Below are positions 16,429 through 24,334 of a stretch of DNA of 34,106 bases, piece after piece. The DNA comes from Bacteroidota bacterium. GTDB lineage: Bacteria; Bacteroidota; Bacteroidia; Chitinophagales; Chitinophagaceae. A model generated the notes under the pieces. The model saw only the letters and a list, made by a program, of their open reading frames with translations, was not told where the DNA came from and searched no databases. The stretch spans positions 1 to 34,106 of the forward strand of contig JAFDYE010000706.1 of the NCBI GenBank assembly GCA_018267585.1, given 5' to 3'. The number at the start of each line of letters is the position of its first letter. Position 1 is the first letter of the stretch. The position numbers were made by a program, and so were the translations under genes.

Positions 16429-18816
16429 ATGAAGAAAATCAAACTCATTCTCTATCTTTTCCTGCCTTTGTTCGGTCTCGCACAGAACAAGGTCGGACTC
16501 ACCGGAAAAATAGTCGACGGACAGACCAGGCAACCCATTCATGCGGCTACGATCACGCTGCTGCATAAGGATTCTTCGAGCGCCGAACAGGTGATCAGCC
16601 GTCCCGACGGAACATTCATCGTGGCCGGCATTCCGTCATCGGCGGTGTCGATAAGGGTAAGCGTGGTCGGATATCAGCCCTTCGTCCAGGCTATTCCTGC
16701 CGGACAACGCGCGGCGGGCGCCACGGTCAATATGGGTACGATACGGCTGAAGATCGCGTCGGCGCAGATGCAGACCGTCACGGTAGTCGCTACAAGGAAT
16801 CCGCTCCGCACCGAGATCGACCGGCGGGTTTTCAATGTAACGGGCAGCCTTGCCAGCAAAGGGGGGACCGCCCAGGATGCCCTGCGCCAGGTGCCCACGC
16901 TAAGCGTCGACGCTTCCGGGAATGTCAGTCTTCGCAACGGCTCGCCGACCATCCTGCTGGACGGCAAGCGCACGCAGCTGACCCTGGACCAGATACCATC
17001 GGATCAGATCCAAAGCATCGAGGTCATGCCCAATCCCTCGGCAAAGTTCGACGCCCAGGGGAATCACGGAATTGTCAATATCGTCCTGAAAAAAAATCGG
17101 CGGCCGGGGTTCAACGGTTCCGCCACGGGCGTGTGGAGTACGCTGCACGAGACCTATGAATTCCTCAACCTCAACGCGTATAAGAAGAAGTGGAACCTGA
17201 CCTTCAACTTTATGGGGCACGGTCACCGCAACGTCTCCAATACAACCACCTCCCTCAGCGATATCGCCAGCCGGACGACGACCGTCCAGCGTGGTTATTC
17301 CGAGAGGACGGGACCATTCCATATGTTCAAGGCCGGGGCGGACTATTTTATGGACGCGCATAACAGCCTCAGCATTTCAGGAAATGTCGGTTTTGGCAGT
17401 CATCCGAGCACCGGCACGCAGACTACCGACTATCGCAATGCGTCGGACGGGACAGACTCTACCGGATTGCGGACCTCCTACAACAGCGACAGATTCGTCT
17501 TCACCCATTCCAATTTCGACTATTCCCATTCTTTTGACAAGTCGGGAGAGAAGTTGACGGCAAGCGCCGCCCTCGAAACGTATCACGGGACGGACGGCGG
17601 CCGTTACGACATGAGCTACTTCGACAAAGGCGGTACGGTCACCGGTGCGCCTCGCCAGCAGCTGTTCGACGGCCTGGGAGACGCGCATAACCTGACACTT
17701 CAGACCGACTATACCGATCCGTTAAAAGACGACAGGGCGCGGTTCGAGACCGGACTCAAGGCGACCCTGCACGGCAACCACAGCTACAACGATTTCCAGA
17801 ATGCCGTCGGGCAGAGCTGGATAAAGGATGCGGCTGCCAGCTATAACTACAGGTATGACGACAACACCTACGCTGCTTATGCGAGCTACAGCGACCAGGT
17901 CGGCAAGAAGTTCAGCTATATGGCGGGACTGCGGCTGGAGAGATACGACTACACGGGTACGCTGCTGGACGCCAACAGCGGCTTTGGCTTCCACCAGACC
18001 GGCCTCTATCCCAGCCTTTATCTGACCGAGAAGGTCGGCGAGGACGGGGACGTACATCTCAATTATTCGCGGCGCGTCAACCGTCCCCAGTGGTGGCAGA
18101 TCACCCCGCAGACCAACTATTCGAACCCGCAAAATCCCCAGTCCGGCAACCCTGATATCCGGCCGGAGAATACCAACCTGTTCGAGCTGGCGTACAACGA
18201 CAAATTTGGCATTCTGACGATGAACAGCACCGTCTACGTGAAAAATACGCTGGACCCCATCATGTCCTATAACAAACCTCTTTCAAGGGATACCCTCCTC
18301 AGCACCTTCGAGAACGGCAACAGCATCAACACGTACGGTGCCGAGCTGATCTTCCGGCTGCCCGTCACAAAATGGTGGAATGCAACGACCAATCTCAATC
18401 TGTTCGGGACCGATATCAATGCCGATAACCTCTCGCAGGGACTGTCCAATTCCGGGGTCAGCTGGTTTGCCAAGCTCAATTCGGACATGCGGCTGCTGAA
18501 GCTTTATACATTCCAGGTGACCGGCAACTATAATGCAGCCAATGTAGTGGCGCAGGGCAAGGTCCTGGCTTCCGGAGGCCTCGATATTGCTATCAGGCGG
18601 GACCTGCTGAAGAACAATGCGGCGACGCTGGTTCTGAGCCTTTCCGACGTCTTCAATACGCAGCAGACCCGGGTCGATACCTATTCGCAGGGGTTATTCT
18701 TCCAGGAGTCCATCACAAAACCGGAGACCCGGGTGTTCAAGATCAACTTCACGTATAGCTTTGGAAAAGAGCTCGACGGCCAGCGGCACAAAGCGAATGC
18801 CGAGTCCAACGGATAG
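16429..18816 (+). CDS. Outer-membrane beta-barrel receptor (TonB-dependent-receptor-like)
   Basis: A 795-residue outer-membrane protein with a signal peptide ending near LFGLAQ (residue 19). Residues about 22-105 form a carboxypeptidase-regulatory-like beta-sandwich (GKIVDGQTRQPIHAATITL), common at the front of Bacteroidota receptors. A plug domain follows at about 130-220, with DALRQVPTLSVDASGNVSLR and PSAKFDAQGNHGIVNIVLKK. From about residue 230 to the end there are alternating amphipathic strands of a large barrel (family often called outer membrane beta-barrel protein 3), including the conserved RRVNRPQWWQITPQTNYSNP and SGNPDIRPENTNLFELAY. It may transport or sense a small ligand. No SusD partner lies next to it, so a polysaccharide-utilisation role is not supported. 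It stands alone between yggS (divergent) and an acyl-CoA dehydrogenase (convergent, 20 bases apart). Confidence 0.92.
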   Translation: MKKIKLILYLFLPLFGLAQNKVGLTGKIVDGQTRQPIHAATITLLHKDSSSAEQVISRPDGTFIVAGIPSSAVSIRVSVVGYQPFVQAIPAGQRAAGATVNMGTIRLKIASAQMQTVTVVATRNPLRTEIDRRVFNVTGSLASKGGTAQDALRQVPTLSVDASGNVSLRNGSPTILLDGKRTQLTLDQIPSDQIQSIEVMPNPSAKFDAQGNHGIVNIVLKKNRRPGFNGSATGVWSTLHETYEFLNLNAYKKKWNLTFNFMGHGHRNVSNTTTSLSDIASRTTTVQRGYSERTGPFHMFKAGADYFMDAHNSLSISGNVGFGSHPSTGTQTTDYRNASDGTDSTGLRTSYNSDRFVFTHSNFDYSHSFDKSGEKLTASAALETYHGTDGGRYDMSYFDKGGTVTGAPRQQLFDGLGDAHNLTLQTDYTDPLKDDRARFETGLKATLHGNHSYNDFQNAVGQSWIKDAAASYNYRYDDNTYAAYASYSDQVGKKFSYMAGLRLERYDYTGTLLDANSGFGFHQTGLYPSLYLTEKVGEDGDVHLNYSRRVNRPQWWQITPQTNYSNPQNPQSGNPDIRPENTNLFELAYNDKFGILTMNSTVYVKNTLDPIMSYNKPLSRDTLLSTFENGNSINTYGAELIFRLPVTKWWNATTNLNLFGTDINADNLSQGLSNSGVSWFAKLNSDMRLLKLYTFQVTGNYNAANVVAQGKVLASGGLDIAIRRDLLKNNAATLVLSLSDVFNTQQTRVDTYSQGLFFQESITKPETRVFKINFTYSFGKELDGQRHKANAESNG

Positions 18817-18836
18817 GCCGAAGGATGAGGATGGCC

Positions 18837-19994
18837 CTACCCTTTCAGGATCGACCGGCTGATCACGATGCGCTGCACCTCACTGGTGCCTTCGTAGATC
18901 TGGGTGATCTTGGCGTCCCGCATCAGCCGCTCCACATGGTATTCCTTTACATAGCCATACCCTCCGTGTATCTGCACGGCCTCGGTGGCGGTCCACATCG
19001 CAGTTTCAGAAGAGAAGACCTTGGCCATCGAAGAGCTGAGCGCATAGTCGAGGTGCTGATCCTTTTCCCAGGCGGCGCGAAAACAGAGCAGGCGGGCCGC
19101 CTCGATCCGCGTAGCCATATCCGCTAATTTGAACTGGATAGCCTGGTGATTCATGATCTCCTTTCCGAATGCCTTGCGCTCTTTGGAGTAATTGAGCGCC
19201 AGCTCATAAGCGCCGCTGGCGATGCCCAGCGCCTGGGAAGCGATGCCGATACGACCGCCGGCAAGCACCTTCATGGCGAATTTGAAGCCAAAACCGTCTT
19301 CGCCGATGCGATTCTCCTTCGGGACCTTCACGTCATTGAACAGGATGCTATGGGTGTCGCTGCCGCGAATGCCTAATTTATTCTCCTTGGCTCCCACGAC
19401 CACCCCCGGAGAGTCCTTTTCGACGATCAGCACATTGATGCCGTGGTGGCCTTTGGCCGGGTCCGTCTGGGCGATGACCAGGTAGACCGACGCAGAGTTG
19501 CCGTTGGTGATCCAGTTCTTGGTACCATTGAGGATATAGTGATCTCCTTTGTCTTCGGCTGTGGTTCGTTGTGAGGTGGCGTCGCTCCCCGCTTCCGGCT
19601 CGCTGAGGAGGAAAGCGCCGATATAAAGTTCGCCCTCCTTCCTTCCCTGGGCCAGGGGGGTCAGGTATTTCTGTTTTTGCGCTTCGTTGCCGTAGGCCTC
19701 CAGCCCCCAGCATACGAGGCTGTTGTTGACGCTCATGCAAACGCTGACGCTGGCGTCGATCTTGCTGATCTCTTCCATGGCCAGGACATAGCTGATGGTA
19801 TCCATCCCCGAGCCGCCATAGGCCGGGTCGACCATCATGCCCAAAAAGCCCAACTCGGCCAATTTGAGTACTTGTTCTTTTGGAAATTTCTGGTGCTCAT
19901 CCCTTTCTATGACTCCCGGCAAACATTCAGTGCGGGCAAAGTCCCGGGCAGCCTTTTGGATCATCAGGTGTTCTTCGGACAACTCGAATTGCAT
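18837..19994 (-). CDS. Acyl-CoA dehydrogenase (short-chain/butyryl-CoA type)
   Basis: FAD-dependent enzyme for the first step of fatty-acid or branched-chain acyl-CoA beta-oxidation, 385 residues. The catalytic base is E368 in ITQIYEGTSE, the same place as in short-chain and butyryl-CoA dehydrogenases; isovaleryl and long-chain types have it elsewhere. FAD and substrate-binding motifs are GAFLLSEPEAGSDA, NGTKNWITNG and IHGGYGYVKEYHVERLMRDA. The start is an ATG at 19994. Upstream lie a TAnnTTTA -7-like box (20045-20052, reading toward this gene) and a palindrome at 20072-20087 that could be a repressor site. It is probably induced by a fatty-acid-derived signal, but no regulator gene is adjacent. 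It is convergent with the receptor gene. Chain-length preference is inferred. Confidence 0.95.
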   Translation of the reverse strand: MQFELSEEHLMIQKAARDFARTECLPGVIERDEHQKFPKEQVLKLAELGFLGMMVDPAYGGSGMDTISYVLAMEEISKIDASVSVCMSVNNSLVCWGLEAYGNEAQKQKYLTPLAQGRKEGELYIGAFLLSEPEAGSDATSQRTTAEDKGDHYILNGTKNWITNGNSASVYLVIAQTDPAKGHHGINVLIVEKDSPGVVVGAKENKLGIRGSDTHSILFNDVKVPKENRIGEDGFGFKFAMKVLAGGRIGIASQALGIASGAYELALNYSKERKAFGKEIMNHQAIQFKLADMATRIEAARLLCFRAAWEKDQHLDYALSSSMAKVFSSETAMWTATEAVQIHGGYGYVKEYHVERLMRDAKITQIYEGTSEVQRIVISRSILKG

Positions 19995-20044
19995 ATGGAC
20001 AAACTATTTTAGTGGTACCGGGGCTCTATACCCCGATCGGGGCG

Positions 20045-20087
20045 TAAAATTAATAGAAAGTCACCTTACAAACTAACATTTGTTAGT
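20045..20087 (-). promoter_or_regulatory. Candidate promoter and operator of acyl-CoA dehydrogenase
   Basis: On the minus strand TAATTTTA (20045-20052) resembles the Bacteroidota -7 box, with TTTG (20069-20072) 16 bases upstream as a -33 candidate. A palindrome with 7-bp arms, ACTAACA (20072-20078) and TGTTAGT (20081-20087), abuts the -33 element. This geometry suits a TetR-type repressor; the assignment is inference. Confidence 0.45.
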
Positions 20088-20165
20088 ATTTTTGTGCAAG
20101 CGGAGAAAGGGAAGTCTTTTTGTGGAGGCCGGCAGAGGATAGCGGTGTATCGGGAGAGCCCCGGC

Positions 20166-20675
20166 TTATATTGGAAGGGCGCTGGCTTTATGGTGCAGGA
20201 GTCCGATCACCGTCTTGAATATAACGATGAAAAGCCCGGCTTCCTCTTCCGTGAAATTGCTGCCTTCGCCGTCGTCGCCGCCTTCGCTGTAGATAGTGGC
20301 GGCAGCAAACTGAAGGAGGTCAGGCTGACAGAAAGCATCCATGATGGCCATGGCGTCAGTTTCGTCGAAGCCGTCGTTGAAGACTTCTTCCATTTCGTCG
20401 AATTCTTCGTTGAACGCCTTTTCGAATTCTGGCTCAGTGATGGCTGGGATGCCGGGGCTGAGCTCCCGGAAGCTCAGCAGGATAATGGTCAGGACATAGG
20501 CCACGTCCTCCCTTGCGTCGGGTTCCTGTAGTTCGCGGCTTTCACCCAGGACATACCCGACCACGGCCGGCTGGTCTTTGGCGAAGGCATCCCAGACTTT
20601 GCTGATCTGTCCTTCGTCCATTCGCTGGATCCGGTCGTTTATGAGGTCGATCACCTGATCGGTAATTTGTATCAT
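20166..20675 (-). CDS. Acidic hypothetical cytoplasmic protein
   Basis: A 169-residue protein with no signal peptide or membrane segment and strong acidic bias, for example EPEFEKAFNEEFDEMEEVFNDGFDE in the middle and a GGDDGEGSNFTEEE segment near the end. Predicted to be mostly helical. I do not recognise a family. The ATG at 20675 (MIQITDQV) is preferred over a TTG two codons upstream. It is divergent from the arginine deiminase gene with 66 bases between starts, and 171 bases upstream of the acyl-CoA dehydrogenase on the same strand, but the promoter-like elements in that gap suggest the two are separate units. Function unknown. Confidence 0.7.
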   Translation of the reverse strand: MIQITDQVIDLINDRIQRMDEGQISKVWDAFAKDQPAVVGYVLGESRELQEPDAREDVAYVLTIILLSFRELSPGIPAITEPEFEKAFNEEFDEMEEVFNDGFDETDAMAIMDAFCQPDLLQFAAATIYSEGGDDGEGSNFTEEEAGLFIVIFKTVIGLLHHKASALPI

Positions 20676-20741
20676 CCGCAATTTTCTTTCAAACCTACAT
20701 TAAAATGTGCATGTGGGCAAAACAACATAACTTGCAATTAT

Positions 20742-22202
20742 ATGTCAAGAACTTACTCGCTCAAGACAAAGAATCCCATTTCCGTATCCTCTGAGGTTGG
20801 CCGTCTCCGGCGCGTTCTGGTACATAGTCCCGACAGCGGACTGGGCAAGGTGGTTCCGTCGAAAGCGCAGGACTGGCTCTTCGAAGATATTGTTCACCTG
20901 GACACTATCCGGAGGAAGGAATATGATTTCTATACAAAGATACTCCTGTACTTTCTTGACCCGGAGATCATCAAAGGCCGTCTCGCAGAGATCGACGACG
21001 AAAAGAACAAAAGGGCCTTTTACAAGCCGGGAGACGACCAATTCTTCCGCTCGGAAAAGGTCGTCGAGCTGCAGTGGCTGCTCAGTGAGATCCTCACCGA
21101 CGAGTCCATCAAGATGAAGCTGGTGGCGTCCGTCTGCGCTATCGAGGCCTGCTCATACGAGACCCAGCAGCAGCTGCAGCAGCTGGACGCCGTACAGCTC
21201 GCCAAGACCTTTATCAGCGGCTCCCTGACAGAAGACCAAATGCTTTTTGCCCCCATTCCGAACTTCATCTTCACGCGGGACATCGGCATCGTCATCAACA
21301 GCCATGTCCTGCTGAACAAGCCGGCCAAAAAAGCCCGCACGAGGGAGGCCCTGCTTGCCAAATACATCTTTTTCAATCACCCGCTGTTCTCCGACTACCA
21401 GGACAGGATCATCGAGCTCGCCGATACCCATCACCATTTCCTGTTGCCGAGAGAAGGCGACGACCGCAAAGTGACGCTGGAAGGCGGGGACGTCATGGTC
21501 GTCTGTAAAGATCACCTGCTCATCGGCGTCAGCGAAAGGACGTCTACCGAAGCGGCCTACCAGGCTATCAAGGTCCTTTTCGACAAGAACGTGGTGAAGA
21601 AGATCACCATTATCCGCATTCCGAAGAAGCGGGACTATATGCACATCGACACCATCTTCACGCAAATACGCCGCAACGTCTGGATACTGCTGGGCACTTT
21701 CTCCAGGAAGGCCATGAAGCACGAGGACGACGACGAGGTGCAGCGGATTCTCGAGAACAGCAAAAAGGAGGACAAGCTCAAGATCATCCAGTTCAGGAAA
21801 AAAGATCCCGGCAACCCGGAGTATTTCGACAACCTGGAAGATCTGCTAACCGACATCTCCAGGAACGACCTCGATTGCACCGAGAAAATAAAATTCATTT
21901 ATTCCGGCAACAACGAATTCCCTTTTGACGCCAGAGAGCAGTGGACGGATTCCTGCAACCTGCTGGCGCTAAAGGAAGGCGTCGTTCTTAGCTACGATCG
22001 CAACGACAAGACGGTTGAAGCTTTCAAAGAGCATGGTTTCACCGCGGTGCACGCCGAAGACCTTATCCGCGAAATGGAAGAGGGTCGTGTCGATCCTCTC
22101 GCCCTCGAAAATACACTTATCCTGATGCCATCCGCAGAGCTGTCCCGCGCACGCGGCGGTTTCCATTGCATGAGCATGCCGCTGCACAGGGACGAGCTAT
22201 AA
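20742..22202 (+). CDS. Arginine deiminase family protein, extended form
   Basis: Guanidino-group-modifying enzyme of the arginine deiminase/amidinotransferase fold, predicted to hydrolyse L-arginine to citrulline and ammonia in the cytoplasm. Visible motifs are FIFTRD (175-180), EGGD (247-250), the catalytic His H301 in YMHIDTIFT, REQWTDSCNLLAL, and the nucleophile C476 in RARGGFHCMSMP, all in the order seen in bacterial ArcA. At 486 residues it is longer than the usual roughly 410; extra material lies in the N-terminal third (about 60-150) and near 440-460 before the Cys loop. I start at the ATG at 20742 (MSRTYSL), because the open frame upstream has no homology and crosses the divergent promoter region. 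It is 12 bases upstream of a CtlX-type hydrolase, so arginine would be taken through citrulline to further products. No carbamate kinase or ornithine carbamoyltransferase gene is adjacent. Confidence 0.85.
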   Translation: MSRTYSLKTKNPISVSSEVGRLRRVLVHSPDSGLGKVVPSKAQDWLFEDIVHLDTIRRKEYDFYTKILLYFLDPEIIKGRLAEIDDEKNKRAFYKPGDDQFFRSEKVVELQWLLSEILTDESIKMKLVASVCAIEACSYETQQQLQQLDAVQLAKTFISGSLTEDQMLFAPIPNFIFTRDIGIVINSHVLLNKPAKKARTREALLAKYIFFNHPLFSDYQDRIIELADTHHHFLLPREGDDRKVTLEGGDVMVVCKDHLLIGVSERTSTEAAYQAIKVLFDKNVVKKITIIRIPKKRDYMHIDTIFTQIRRNVWILLGTFSRKAMKHEDDDEVQRILENSKKEDKLKIIQFRKKDPGNPEYFDNLEDLLTDISRNDLDCTEKIKFIYSGNNEFPFDAREQWTDSCNLLALKEGVVLSYDRNDKTVEAFKEHGFTAVHAEDLIREMEEGRVDPLALENTLILMPSAELSRARGGFHCMSMPLHRDEL

Positions 22203-22214
22203 ACCGATGAATCT

Positions 22215-23123
22215 ATGCAAACGACCTCCCACCTCCTGATGATCAGGCCGGTCAACTTCGGATTTAATACCGAGACGGCCGGCAACAACGCCTTTCAGGC
22301 AGCCGCAACCAGCAATGCTCAGCAGGAGGCGCTGCGGGAATTTGAAGGATTCGTAGCCCTCCTGAGAGAAAACGGCGTGGACGTCACCGTTATCAACGAC
22401 TCGCCTGAGCCCTATACGCCTGATTCCATTTTTCCCAATAACTGGGTCTCTTTTCATGAAGAAGGGACGGTATGTCTCTATCCCATGTACGCGCCCAACC
22501 GCCGGCTCGAACGAAAACCGGCCGTGCTGGAACAACTGTCCCGGGAATTCGATATCCGCGAGACCCTCGACTTCAGCGGTTACGAACAGCAGGGCCTGTA
22601 CCTCGAAGGCACCGGCAGCATGGTGCTGGACCGGGACGAAAAGATCGCCTATGCCTGTCTCTCCCCCAGGACCGACAGGGCCGTGCTGATAGACTTCTGC
22701 GAAAAGATGGACTACACGCCGGAGGTATTTACGGCGGTGGACGGCAAAGGCCAGGCGATCTATCATACCAACGTCATGATGTGCGTGGCCGACCGTTACG
22801 TCGTGGCCTGCGTGGACGCCATTCCTGATCCTTCCGAGCAGCGCTGCTTTGTCGCCACCATCAGCCACAGCAGGAAAGAGCTGATCAGGATCAGCCTCGA
22901 TCAGATGAACCAGTTCGCCGGCAATATGCTCCAGGTCCACAATGACAAGGGAGAAAAGCTGCTGGTCATGTCGTCACAGGCCTACGCCTCGCTGGACCCC
23001 GCACAGATCAGCCGGCTCACGGCCTTCAATCGCATTCTCCATGCACCCCTGACGATCATCGAGACCAACGGGGGCGGCAGCGCCAGGTGCATGATGGCGG
23101 AGGTACATTTGGCAAAGCGCTGA
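22215..23123 (+). CDS. ctlX: CtlX-type citrulline utilization hydrolase (amidinotransferase fold)
   Basis: A 302-residue cytoplasmic enzyme of the pentein/amidinotransferase fold, close to the group named citrulline utilization hydrolase CtlX. Conserved elements are TPDSIFPNNWVSFH (68-81), EGTGSMVLDR (131-140), the catalytic histidine H184 in YHTNVMM, and the nucleophile C292 in NGGGSARCMMAEV near the C-terminus. It directly follows the arginine deiminase-like gene by 12 bases, which supports a joint arginine-to-citrulline-to-ornithine route that releases ammonia and CO2 without making ATP. The exact reaction is from the family name and context; a dimethylarginine- or other guanidino-hydrolysing role cannot be excluded. 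A typical length and intact motifs argue for an active enzyme. Confidence 0.85.
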   Translation: MQTTSHLLMIRPVNFGFNTETAGNNAFQAAATSNAQQEALREFEGFVALLRENGVDVTVINDSPEPYTPDSIFPNNWVSFHEEGTVCLYPMYAPNRRLERKPAVLEQLSREFDIRETLDFSGYEQQGLYLEGTGSMVLDRDEKIAYACLSPRTDRAVLIDFCEKMDYTPEVFTAVDGKGQAIYHTNVMMCVADRYVVACVDAIPDPSEQRCFVATISHSRKELIRISLDQMNQFAGNMLQVHNDKGEKLLVMSSQAYASLDPAQISRLTAFNRILHAPLTIIETNGGGSARCMMAEVHLAKR

Positions 23124-23165
23124 CCATCGCGCTTGACTTTTATGACTAAAACAATAAGCTTGTTC

Positions 23166-23192
23166 AATTTGCGTATAGTTTACACGCAAATT
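23166..23192. promoter_or_regulatory. Inverted repeat, candidate operator upstream of pfkA
   Basis: Perfect 9-bp inverted repeat: AATTTGCGT (23166-23174), spacer of 9 bases, ACGCAAATT (23184-23192). The centre-to-centre distance of 18 bases is close to two helical turns. It ends four bases before the -7 box of the pfkA promoter, so a bound protein would overlap the -33 region. It is not followed by a T-run, so it is an unlikely terminator for ctlX. Confidence 0.55.
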
Positions 23193-23195
23193 CCT

Positions 23196-23203
23196 TACTT
23201 TTG
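23196..23203 (+). promoter_or_regulatory. -7 promoter box (TAnnTTTG) for pfkA-pyk
   Basis: TACTTTTG matches the Bacteroidota -7 consensus exactly, 93 bases before the pfkA start codon. A TTTG lies at 23168-23171, 24 bases upstream, slightly farther than the usual spacing and inside the left arm of the inverted repeat. Confidence 0.5.
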
Positions 23204-23296
23204 GGACTTCGATTGGATAAACTTAGATAATTTCCAAAGAAACTTGCTAAAAGTTAAAGCTTTTTAAACTTCAAAATCTTAAGAACAGAACCCCAG

Positions 23297-24274
23297 ATGG
23301 AAAATAAAGTCACTAAAATTGGCGTACTCACTTCCGGCGGCGATGCTCCGGGAATGAATGCCGCCATACGTGCAGTGGTCCGTACCGGTATTTATAATGG
23401 AATGGAGGTGTTCGGCATCATGCGCGGCTATAGTGGAATGATCGAGAACGATATTGTCCCGATGCACTCACGGAGCGTTGCGAACATTATTCAACGCGGC
23501 GGAACGATCCTCAAGACCGCCCGCTGCAAAGAATTCTTTGAGCACGAGGGGCGCAAAAAAGCATACAACAATCTGAAAAAACTGGGTATCAACGGGCTGG
23601 TGATCATCGGGGGCGACGGCAGCTTCCGCGGCGCGCACAAGCTCAGCGAAGAATTCGATATCCCCTGTATCGGTCTTCCGGGCACGATCGACAAGGACAT
23701 CGCCGGGACAGACTTCACCATCGGCTTTGACACCGCCGTCAATACGGCGGTCGAAGCCATCGACAAGATCAGGGATACCGCGGACGCCCACGACCGCCTG
23801 TTCATCATAGAGGTAATGGGGCGGGACGCCGGCTATATCGCCCTGCACAGCGGCATCGCCACCGGCGCGGAGAATATCCTCATTCCCGAGCGTAGGACGG
23901 ATATAGAAGAGCTGGTCAACGGTCTCCTGGAAAAAGAAAGACGGAAAAAGCTGGTCAATATCATCGTCGTAGCCGAAGGCGACAGAGGCGCCGAAGACGT
24001 GGCGAAGGTCATCAAGGAACGCGTTCCAACCGCCGACACGAGGGTCTGCGTGCTGGGTCATATCCAGCGCGGAGGCGCGCCTACCTGTATGGACAGGCTT
24101 ATCGCGAGCCGGATGGGCTATTCTGCCGTAGAGAGCCTCATCGAAGGGCGCCACAACGTTATGATCGGCATCGTCAATAACAAAATGCACTATACTCCGC
24201 TGGAAAAAGCCGTAAAGGCCAAACAACGGATCAGCGAAGACTGGCTGAAGATCGTAAAGATACTGGCATCGTAA
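23297..24274 (+). CDS. pfkA: ATP-dependent 6-phosphofructokinase
   Basis: Glycolytic enzyme that phosphorylates fructose 6-phosphate to fructose 1,6-bisphosphate; 325 residues, the typical bacterial size. Motifs are TSGGDAPGMNA (12-22), GGDGSFRGA (105-113), the catalytic PGTIDKDIAGTDF (128-140, acid/base Asp at 132 and 134), EVMGRDAGYIAL, and GHIQRGGAPTCMDR. Gly rather than Asp after GGD, and Gly rather than Lys before TID, mark the ATP-using and not the pyrophosphate-using type. It is the first gene of a pair with pyk 60 bases downstream, so the two committed steps of glycolysis are probably co-regulated. A 173-base upstream gap holds an inverted repeat and a -7 box. No abnormality was seen. 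Confidence 0.97.
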   Translation: MENKVTKIGVLTSGGDAPGMNAAIRAVVRTGIYNGMEVFGIMRGYSGMIENDIVPMHSRSVANIIQRGGTILKTARCKEFFEHEGRKKAYNNLKKLGINGLVIIGGDGSFRGAHKLSEEFDIPCIGLPGTIDKDIAGTDFTIGFDTAVNTAVEAIDKIRDTADAHDRLFIIEVMGRDAGYIALHSGIATGAENILIPERRTDIEELVNGLLEKERRKKLVNIIVVAEGDRGAEDVAKVIKERVPTADTRVCVLGHIQRGGAPTCMDRLIASRMGYSAVESLIEGRHNVMIGIVNNKMHYTPLEKAVKAKQRISEDWLKIVKILAS

Positions 24275-24334
24275 ATACCGGCCTCCAGGACAGTCGACCG
24301 TCAAAACATAACATCCTAAAAAATCCACCGACAA

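Noticed and set aside
20667-20741. 25-residue N-terminal extension of the arginine deiminase
   Set aside because: It would overlap the divergent gene start and promoter region; the ATG at 20742 gives the homologous N-terminus.
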